A DNA stretch of 64,000 nucleotides from Geobacter sp. UBA698 (GTDB taxonomy: Bacteria > Desulfobacterota > Desulfuromonadia > Geobacterales > Pseudopelobacteraceae): contig DBMM01000118.1 in the NCBI GenBank assembly GCA_002298925.1, positions 1 through 64,000 of the forward strand, in the 5' to 3' direction. Below, one piece after another: positions 57,869 to 64,000 of the stretch. The notes under the pieces were generated by a model that ran no database searches, was not told the DNA's origin, and was given only the letters and a program-made list of their open reading frames with translations. Every line of letters starts with the position of its first letter. The stretch's first letter is position 1. The position numbers and the translations under genes are program-made.

Positions 57869-60702
57869 TGGTTTGCAACCTTCCTGATGGCGGAGAGCGC
57901 GTCACGCACCGCCGCGTATTCTGTTTCGATCTGCAGCAGCAGATCCCCGGTTCCGTCCGTGGAGCGGTCGCGCCCGGCAGCCTCCATCTGGCGACTCAGA
58001 TCCGCAAGAGCGAGCGCACCCAGATTGGCGCTGCTCGACTTGAAGGAGTGGGCAACCTGCTGCAAAAGTAGTGCGTCGCTGTCGGTCACCGCCTTGCGCA
58101 GGCCATCGAGCATACGTAAGGAATCGGCAAAGTACAGATCTATCACCTTGGCAAGAATGTCCGTGCCCCCCTCTCTTTGCAGAGCACGGATATTATCCAG
58201 CATCTTTACATCAATAACAACACTGCTTGCGGGTGGGGGATCGGCAGAGGACGGAAGAGGGGGGGCGGATGCAGCGGCCGTTTCCGCCGGCAGCCATTGT
58301 TGCAGTTTTGCCAGTAGTTGTTCCAGGGAAAACGGCTTGGCAAGGTGGTCATCCATTCCGGAGGCCAGACATTGTTCACGGCTTCCCTCCAGGGCATGGG
58401 CGGTCAGGGCGACAATCGGGATGTGTGGGAAGGCAGCATCGTTTGCCGCCGACCGCCTCTCACCCTCGCGGATATGCCTGGTGGCTTCATAACCGTCCAT
58501 TTCGGGCATCTGGCAATCCATCAGGACCAGGTCGAACTGCCCGCGGGACAATTCCTCCAGGGCCTCCAGGCCGTTGCATGCTATCGTCACCCCGCTGCCG
58601 AGGCATTCCAGCATGGCCTTGCCGACTTCCTGATTGACCGGATTGTCCTCGACGAGGAGGATACTCCGGGAAAATTTGTTTAAGGCCGGTCCATGACCCT
58701 GCTTTGGCCGGCACGGGATGGTTTCCGCGGTGATCCCCATCAATGCGGCTATTTCGTTGAACAGCTGGGATTGGCGCACCGGCTTGCTCAGGTAGCAGTT
58801 AATCCCTGCTTCGTAAGCTTGTTGCACCTCTCCGAATTGGCCGACGGAGGTCAGCATCATCATGCGCAGCGGGGCAATGGCCGGGTCCGTCTTGATCGCC
58901 CGTGCCAGCTCGATGCCGTCCATGACGGGCATCATCATGTCCAGGATCGCCAGGTCATAGGGAAGGGACGTTGCGGAGTGAAGCATGACCAGCGCCTCTT
59001 TGCCGCTTTCGACCGTGTCGACCAGCATTCCCCAGGCGGCAATCTGCTGCTGAAGGATACTCAGGTTGGTTACGTTGTCGTCCACGATCAACACTCGCAT
59101 CCCATGGAGCGATCCGCGGCCGGGGAGAACGTCAAGGGGCTCGGCCTCGTGTACTTTCAACCGGGCCGTAAAACTGAAGATGGAGCCGGCTTCCCCTTCG
59201 CTGGTAACGCTGATGTTGCCTCCCATCAACTCTATGAGTTGCCTGGCAATGGTCAGTCCCAACCCGGTGCCGCCGAATTTGCGGCTCATGGAGTCATCGG
59301 CCTGGGTGAAGTGCTCGAAGATGCGTGACTGGAGTTCGGCGGGAATTCCGATGCCGGAGTCCTTGACCGTGACACGGAGCTGGACGCTATCATCAACCTG
59401 TTCGACCCGGCTTGCCGTGACGATGACCTCACCCTTTTCGGTGAATTTCACGGCATTGCTGATCAGATTGACAAGTATCTGGCGCAGTCGGGCGGGGTCC
59501 CCCATGAGGGAGCGGGGAACATCATGGTGAATCATGCTTGCCAGTTCCAGTCCCTTGCGGTGGGCTGCTTCGGCGAACAGTCCAACCGCCTCCTCAATGG
59601 TTTCGTGGATTAAAAAGGGAATCGACTCCAGCTCCATCCTGCCTGCTTCGATCTTGGAAAAATCAAGGATATCATTGATGATTTTAAGGAGCGCTTCTCC
59701 GGAATAGCGCACCGTCTCGGCGAAGTGGCGCTGCTTATCGCTCAGATCGGTGCTCATGAGGAGTTCGGTCATGCCGAGCACGCCGTTCATCGGGGTGCGG
59801 ATCTCATGGCTCATATTGGCGAGAAACTGGGACTTGGCACGGCTGGCCGCCTCGGCGACATCCTTGGCCCTGTTCAATTCAATGGTGCGGGTGGCAACCT
59901 TATCCTCAAGTTCTTCATGGTACTGCTTTAACTGGTCATCGCGGGACTCGACCTGCCCCAGCATTTCGTTGAATCCGGCGATCAGGTTTCCCAGTTCGTC
60001 GTTATTGTGGCTGATTGCCCTGATGGAATAGTCCTTATTGATTGATACGTTTTGCATGGCCTCAGTCAGATGGAGCACCGGATCCGAAATAACCCGTTGC
60101 ATCCTGCTTGCTATGGCATAGGTCAGCAGGAATGAACAGCCGATGATACCCAGGAACATAATCATAATCCACTCGATTCGCTCCATCAGCTCCGCCATGT
60201 CCGACTGGATCACAATGGTTGAAATCTGTTGTCCGTCCATTGAATAGGGAGTTACGATGTCGAGATCGAAATCCCAGTCCCAGATGGTTGTCGCTTCTTC
60301 CTTCACGTGGCCAAGCTGCGCTGCATCGACACGCTTGATCTTGCCGTCATCGATGACCTGCAGTGGCAGTTTATTCGGCGCCATCCCTGTTCTGATGTAT
60401 GAGGCGAAGACCTGGTTGTCGTTGGTGATGATCCAGGCGGACTTGATGTGCGGGTTGGCACGCAGCCCGTTCAGTGTTTCCCTTGCCGCCTGCTGGTCGT
60501 TGAAGGTGATGGCTGCAGCAGAGTTGCTGCCGATGATTTGCGACAGTATTGAGAGGTTCCCCTTGATAATCGTTCGGAAAGAAAAGACGTTAATGACACT
60601 GTAGGTGATAGCGGTGGTGATCAGCACAATGCCGCTCGTTGCGAGCATCATGGTCAGGAGTTTGTGTTTTATGGAGTAGTTGCTGAATCTTTTCAACATC
60701 AT
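57865..60702 (-). CDS. Hybrid sensor histidine kinase with two receivers and Hpt domain
   Basis: A 945-residue inner-membrane protein. Membrane helices at about 14-40 and 178-198 flank a periplasmic sensor of about 140 residues; HAMP (200-255) follows. HisKA has [16 protein letters not shown] (phospho-His 299); the ATPase part has [13 protein letters not shown] and [17 protein letters not shown]. Receivers REC1 (about 536-655, [13 protein letters not shown]) and REC2 (about 685-805, [13 protein letters not shown]) each keep their Asp. An Hpt domain (845-940) ends the chain, [12 protein letters not shown]. This is a full phosphorelay in one chain. Start ATG 60702 or the next ATG 60699. Confidence 0.95.
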   Translation of the reverse strand: MMLKRFSNYSIKHKLLTMMLATSGIVLITTAITYSVINVFSFRTIIKGNLSILSQIIGSNSAAAITFNDQQAARETLNGLRANPHIKSAWIITNDNQVFASYIRTGMAPNKLPLQVIDDGKIKRVDAAQLGHVKEEATTIWDWDFDLDIVTPYSMDGQQISTIVIQSDMAELMERIEWIMIMFLGIIGCSFLLTYAIASRMQRVISDPVLHLTEAMQNVSINKDYSIRAISHNNDELGNLIAGFNEMLGQVESRDDQLKQYHEELEDKVATRTIELNRAKDVAEAASRAKSQFLANMSHEIRTPMNGVLGMTELLMSTDLSDKQRHFAETVRYSGEALLKIINDILDFSKIEAGRMELESIPFLIHETIEEAVGLFAEAAHRKGLELASMIHHDVPRSLMGDPARLRQILVNLISNAVKFTEKGEVIVTASRVEQVDDSVQLRVTVKDSGIGIPAELQSRIFEHFTQADDSMSRKFGGTGLGLTIARQLIELMGGNISVTSEGEAGSIFSFTARLKVHEAEPLDVLPGRGSLHGMRVLIVDDNVTNLSILQQQIAAWGMLVDTVESGKEALVMLHSATSLPYDLAILDMMMPVMDGIELARAIKTDPAIAPLRMMMLTSVGQFGEVQQAYEAGINCYLSKPVRQSQLFNEIAALMGITAETIPCRPKQGHGPALNKFSRSILLVEDNPVNQEVGKAMLECLGSGVTIACNGLEALEELSRGQFDLVLMDCQMPEMDGYEATRHIREGERRSAANDAAFPHIPIVALTAHALEGSREQCLASGMDDHLAKPFSLEQLLAKLQQWLPAETAAASAPPLPSSADPPPASSVVIDVKMLDNIRALQREGGTDILAKVIDLYFADSLRMLDGLRKAVTDSDALLLQQVAHSFKSSSANLGALALADLSRQMEAAGRDRSTDGTGDLLLQIETEYAAVRDALSAIRKVANQ

Positions 60703-60748
60703 AAACCTCAGTGTCGAGCTGCTAGCGGTGCCCAGACGGATCAGAGTT

Positions 60749-60859
60749 CTATTTGATCACTGTTATTGCCAGCCTCAAGAGATGTGAACTGATCCTGATG
60801 CCGGCTAAACCTTGGCCGAAGGGGCTGTTGCCGAGGGTTCCTGTCCGGTAGCGCCTCAT
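60749..60859 (-). pseudogene. Remnant of a third YfiR gene (internal deletion)
   Basis: A 36-codon frame begins immediately after the YfiR stop at 60860 (TGA then ATG, same frame). It joins two YfiR blocks: LGNSPFGQGL, matching LGSNPFGKGF of the 63521 protein, and [18 protein letters not shown], matching AGLKISSHLLKLAKTVIE at that protein's end. About 85 residues between them are missing. DNA similarity to 63523-63580 and 63843-63875 is also plain. It is probably non-functional unless translated as a tiny peptide. Confidence 0.75.
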
Positions 60860-61456
60860 TCAGAACTTGTTGGTGCGCACGATGCGGGCTACTTTCAGGA
60901 GACGGGAGTTTGCCTTGATTCCCGTCCGGGTCAGGGCCTCAACATTGATCTCTATGACCACGGCTTCCTTTTCCAGCACGAGATCGATCATACCTCCTTG
61001 CTTTGTAAACTCATCACCGTCGCCGACAAGGAGCGTGGAACTCTTCCCCAGGCTCCTCAGGACCGCCGGCAGTTTTCCCTTTTCGGACCGGGCAATGAAG
61101 AGGATATTGCACTCCGTCACCTCATCGAGGCGGGTAAAACGTCTGATCTGGACCTTCCTGCCGCCGACCGGCCTGTCCCGGGCCGCATCGAGAGCGATTC
61201 CAAACGGATCTTCTCCGAGGACGCCAATGATCATGGGAGCCGAAGGGGTGCGAAAGGAACCCTCGGGCCACTCCAGGAACCTGGCGATGTTGAAGAGCAA
61301 CGCAGCCTTCATCTGGTATTCCGTTGGCAGGGCGGTCCGTTCTGCGGCAGCCAATGCCGAGGATTCCCGGCAGGGAGCAATCAGGACGCCAAGGATCAGC
61401 CACGCCATTAAAATGGCTCTATGGTAACCGCTGCCCCGTGAATCTGCAACATCCAT
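60860..61456 (-). CDS. YfiR-family periplasmic protein
   Basis: A 198-residue protein with a signal peptide (ILMAWLILGVLIAP). The YfiR (DUF4154) domain covers about 45-195: YQMKAALLFNIARFLEWPEG, GEDPFG, CNILFIARSE, LLVGDGDEFTKQGGMIDLV, and ANSRLLKVARIV at the end. YfiR-type proteins sit in the periplasm and inhibit a membrane cyclase or kinase until displaced. Here the natural partner is the hybrid kinase downstream. ATG 61456 has GAGG about 9 bp upstream; it begins 11 bp after the TonB receptor stop. Confidence 0.88.
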   Translation of the reverse strand: MDVADSRGSGYHRAILMAWLILGVLIAPCRESSALAAAERTALPTEYQMKAALLFNIARFLEWPEGSFRTPSAPMIIGVLGEDPFGIALDAARDRPVGGRKVQIRRFTRLDEVTECNILFIARSEKGKLPAVLRSLGKSSTLLVGDGDEFTKQGGMIDLVLEKEAVVIEINVEALTRTGIKANSRLLKVARIVRTNKF

Positions 61457-61467
61457 AACAGGTAACC

Positions 61468-63501
61468 TCAAAAACGGTAGGTAAGTTTGACTCTGAACGT
61501 TCTGCCGTCCATCGGAATGACATCCTGTGTATAGCCCGGCGCCGTCGGGTCGCCATACTTCTTGTCAAACAGATTGTAGAGGCTTCCTGAAATGTCCAGT
61601 CCCTTGACAATCTCCTTGCCGGCAATCGTCAGATTCGTGATGAGAACGTCGCCCGTATGATTGCCGGCCGGGGTCTTTCTGCTACTCAGATACTGTTCTT
61701 CGATCCCTGCGGAGAATTTGTCGCCCAGTAACGGGACCTTCAGGTTCGCCTTTGCCATATGCGCGGGAGAATTTTGCAGAGCTTCGTCGGTCTGTGCATC
61801 ACGTGCTTCCTGATAGGAATAGCTTACCTTTCCTTCCAGACCCTTTGCCCAGGTTCCTTCGAGTTCGAATTCCGCGCCTTTGGTGTTAACTTTCCCGGAA
61901 TTGCGGTAAACGAGCAGATTGTCAGCCGGATCGCTCTCCTGCAGTATGATGTTCGACAACGTATAATAGAAGCCTGTTGCCGTCGCTTTCAGATGTTTCC
62001 CGAGGTACTGCTCACAGACGAACTCATAAGTCGTGATCTTCTCCGGCTTCAAACGGTCGTTGCCTTTTGCGTACGCGGGGAACTCATACGAGGTTTCCCA
62101 CATATTGGGAACACGAAACGCGCTGCCGTAGAGCAGTTTGATGGCCGTTTGCTCGAACGGTTTGTAAATGATCGCGAGACGGGGGTTCGTGGTGTTGCCG
62201 AATTCCGAATAGTGGTCGAATCTGAAGCCGGCATTGATGGTCAGATTGGCCAGGAGAGCATATTCATCCTGGAGATACAGGGCCCAGTTGGTCGATTTTC
62301 TGTCAAGATCCGAGTTCGTGTGGTACGGCTCTTCATCATAATTTTTCAGTTTACGGTGAAGGTTGTCCTGAAATTCCGCGCCGGCGATGATTCTGTGTTT
62401 ATCGATTGCTTTCGTCGCGACCTTGACCTCTCCTCCCCACCATTCCGCCTGTTGTACGTCCCTGTTGACGGCTCCGCCATAGAGGTAATGGGCATCATAT
62501 CGATAGACATCGTAATTGAGCCTGGCCAGGAGATCGAAATGTTCCCCCAGGGGGCTTTCGTATTTCAGATCCAGGTATTGCCGGGTATCGATGATCTTGT
62601 TGCCCGGCTGGTTGTAGTCAACCCCCCACCAGGCCGAACCGAGACCCTTGGGTCTTCTCTGGTAGGCCCCTTCCAGGGTGAAGTCGTGAAAGGAAAGTTT
62701 TACCAGGGCGTTTTGGGACTGTTCATAATCGATGTGGTTTGCGACTCCGTTGTTGTGAGCGAGATCATCAAACTCCCGGTAATAAAGGCTCGGGCCCCTG
62801 CTGTCGAGACCTGAGGCGGAAACGACCGCCTCGAGGCCGTTGGCAAACCGGTTGCCGTAGGTCAAGCGCCCCTTGTAGGTATCGAAACTTGCCGCAGAGC
62901 CGGAGACCTCGGCGCCTGCCAGGACCCGACCGCTCTTGGAGATGACGTTTATGACCGCGAATACGGCATTACTGCCATAGAGGGATGAGCCGGGTCCCCG
63001 GATTACTTCAACCCGCTCGATCAGGTCCACATCCAGAGGGAATTCGTTGCCGATCGGAGCCATGTTGTAGATATTGTCGTTTATGCGGTGCCCGTCCACG
63101 AGAAGCAGGACCCGGGTGGAATAATCGGCCGGCAGGCCGAACCCTCGTACCCCCATATAGGTGTATGAGCGATCAGAGTAAACGTAAAAACTCCTGACAC
63201 TGCGAATGATGTCCGCCAGGGTGCGATAGCCGTATTTCCAGATCTGCTCGGCGGTGATGATCGTTACGGCGGAAGGGGCCTCGCTGACCTTCTGTTCGTA
63301 TCGGGAGGCACCGGTTACCGTCATGACCTTCATGCTGGTGAGTCCCTCGATCTCCATTTCCATCAACTCGGCGGAGATCTTGTCCGGGTCACTCTCCTCA
63401 GCGCTCCACGCCGGTGCACAAAGGGCCAAGAGCAGTATCGGCAGCGTAACCATTCCCGCGCACAAGATTCTCGCCACGCTGACAGTCGTTATCCTGGTCA
63501 T
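61468..63501 (-). CDS. TonB-dependent outer-membrane receptor
   Basis: The protein has 677 residues. A signal peptide leads to a plug domain (SAVTIITAEQIWKYGYRTL, VRGFGLPADYSTRVLLLVDG, VEVIRGPGSSLYGSNAVFAV) and a 22-strand barrel ending in VKLTYRF, a proper outer-membrane C-terminus. The plug resembles vitamin B12/siderophore receptors of the FepA-BtuB type; the ligand is unknown. ATG 63501 has GGAGG 9 bp before it; an earlier TTG at 63528 is unlikely. Its place between two YfiR genes suggests that receptor occupancy is signalled inward through them. Confidence 0.92.
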   Translation of the reverse strand: MTRITTVSVARILCAGMVTLPILLLALCAPAWSAEESDPDKISAELMEMEIEGLTSMKVMTVTGASRYEQKVSEAPSAVTIITAEQIWKYGYRTLADIIRSVRSFYVYSDRSYTYMGVRGFGLPADYSTRVLLLVDGHRINDNIYNMAPIGNEFPLDVDLIERVEVIRGPGSSLYGSNAVFAVINVISKSGRVLAGAEVSGSAASFDTYKGRLTYGNRFANGLEAVVSASGLDSRGPSLYYREFDDLAHNNGVANHIDYEQSQNALVKLSFHDFTLEGAYQRRPKGLGSAWWGVDYNQPGNKIIDTRQYLDLKYESPLGEHFDLLARLNYDVYRYDAHYLYGGAVNRDVQQAEWWGGEVKVATKAIDKHRIIAGAEFQDNLHRKLKNYDEEPYHTNSDLDRKSTNWALYLQDEYALLANLTINAGFRFDHYSEFGNTTNPRLAIIYKPFEQTAIKLLYGSAFRVPNMWETSYEFPAYAKGNDRLKPEKITTYEFVCEQYLGKHLKATATGFYYTLSNIILQESDPADNLLVYRNSGKVNTKGAEFELEGTWAKGLEGKVSYSYQEARDAQTDEALQNSPAHMAKANLKVPLLGDKFSAGIEEQYLSSRKTPAGNHTGDVLITNLTIAGKEIVKGLDISGSLYNLFDKKYGDPTAPGYTQDVIPMDGRTFRVKLTYRF

Positions 63502-63520
63502 GCTTGCTAACCTCCACGTA

Positions 63521-64000
63521 TTACTCAATAACCGTTTTTGCCAGCTTCAACAGATGCGAGCTGATCTTGAGTCCCGCGCGGTTGGACGCACGGGTATTGA
63601 TATTGAAACGGACCTTGTTCTCCGCCAAGACGAAGTTGATCATCCCCCCCGACTGGGCGAAATTCTTCATGTCGGCCACCGTCAGCACGCTCCGCTTGTC
63701 GAGCGAAGCGAGCACTGCCGCCATGTGCGGCTGCTCCGAAGAGCTGACGAACACAAGCTGGCAGCCTCCGGCATCGCCTGTATCGTCGATATCGCGGATG
63801 ACCACTGCCCGGTTGTTTACGGTCTTGGACCGGATCGGATCGAACCCCTTGCCGAAGGGGTTCGATCCGAGGATGCAGATGTTGAACGGTGCCCGCTCGT
63901 TGGCGAAGCTAGCGGCGGGCCACTCCACGAACTTGGTGAAGTTGTACACAAAGGCTGCCTTCACTTCATACTCGCGGGGCATGCGCTCGTCGGCCGCCGC
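63521..64000 (-). CDS. YfiR-family periplasmic protein (5' end beyond window)
   Basis: The gene enters from the right edge: the frame is open to base 64000 and the visible start AAADER before MPREYEVKAAFVYNFTKFVE looks like the end of a signal peptide, so the true start is outside. The YfiR domain is complete: EWPAASF, GSNPFGKGFDP, CQLVFVSSSEQPH, LTVADMKNFAQSGGMINFVL, KISSHLLKLAKTVIE. A paralogue of the 60860 protein. Its stop is 19 bp from the TonB receptor ATG. A 14-bp perfect palindrome lies within the coding sequence. Confidence 0.88.
   Translation of the reverse strand, partial: AAADERMPREYEVKAAFVYNFTKFVEWPAASFANERAPFNICILGSNPFGKGFDPIRSKTVNNRAVVIRDIDDTGDAGGCQLVFVSSSEQPHMAAVLASLDKRSVLTVADMKNFAQSGGMINFVLAENKVRFNINTRASNRAGLKISSHLLKLAKTVIE
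63837..63868. repeat. Perfect 14-bp inverted repeat inside a YfiR gene
   Basis: GGATCGAACCCCTT (63837-63850), loop GCCG, AAGGGGTTCGATCC (63855-63868), no mismatches. It encodes SNPFGKGFDP on the minus strand. It can fold in mRNA or as a DNA cruciform, and marks the place where the remnant at 60749 has its deletion junction. Confidence 0.9.

Noticed and set aside
63837..63868. The palindrome as a transcription terminator
   Set aside because: It lies inside conserved YfiR codons and no T-run follows on either strand.

Overview
The window looks like a piece of a moderately GC-rich chromosome from a Geobacter-like bacterium (order Geobacterales, Desulfuromonadota). This is an inference from gene content and order: pgpH-ybeY-dgkA/PAP2-corC-lnt-prfB, rpsB-tsf-pyrH-frr-uppS-cdsA-dxr-rseP-tsaB, a one-chain pyruvate carboxylase, a di-heme MauG-type cytochrome, and many envelope-linked c-di-GMP proteins. 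No 16S rRNA gene is present, so the genus is not fixed.

Layout. (1) 1-6730 is an accessory block bounded by an imperfect 60-bp direct repeat. It holds a SIR2-like/TIR protein, a STAND NTPase with a membrane segment and WD40 repeats, an exported two-PAN-domain protein and an exported orphan. (2) 6938-10046 is a FecR / OmpA-like lipoprotein / CHASE2-HD-GYP operon. (3) 10120-21551 runs mostly leftward: tRNA-Thr, a Sir2 deacylase, DUF1015, an NlpC/P60 hydrolase, then the prfB-lnt-corC-dgkA-ybeY-pgpH envelope and translation cluster and DUF503. (4) 21885-31596 has a MerA-like flavoprotein, an asnS-TPR-SNF2 operon, a PDZ protein, rluB and accA. (5) 31618-40088 holds dnaE, a MauG-like cytochrome, a gene-poor 0.9-kb gap and sucCD. 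(6) 40130-48014 is the essential tsaB-rseP-dxr-cdsA-uppS-frr-pyrH / tsf-rpsB block. (7) 48024-54279 has two small Cys-rich proteins, ilvE, pyc and an exported unknown. (8) 54280-55699 is repeat-rich and carries a decayed gene. (9) 55700-64000 is a leftward signalling operon: YfiR, TonB-dependent receptor, YfiR, a YfiR remnant, a hybrid kinase and a receiver-PAS-GGDEF-EAL protein.

How the parts work together. Housekeeping genes cover lipid and isoprenoid synthesis (accA, cdsA, uppS, dxr), lipoprotein and envelope maturation (lnt, rseP), translation (prfB, frr, tsf, rpsB, asnS, ybeY) and central carbon flow (pyc, sucCD). Two separate envelope-to-c-di-GMP modules lie at 6938-10046 and 55700-64000. 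The best candidate for an undescribed system is the 475-5022 trio. A single membrane segment between the STAND NTPase and its WD40 repeats would place the sensor outside the cytoplasm, next to a secreted PAN protein, and leave the SIR2/TIR NADase-type effector inside. The YfiR/TonB phosphorelay is the second candidate.

Oddities written up below include a YfiR gene remnant whose junction matches a perfect palindrome in its paralogue, three genes whose homology or expected membrane segment starts upstream of any ATG/GTG/TTG codon (CHASE2-HD-GYP, dgkA, cdsA), a 116-bp out-of-frame overlap of pgpH and ybeY, and the programmed frameshift of prfB.
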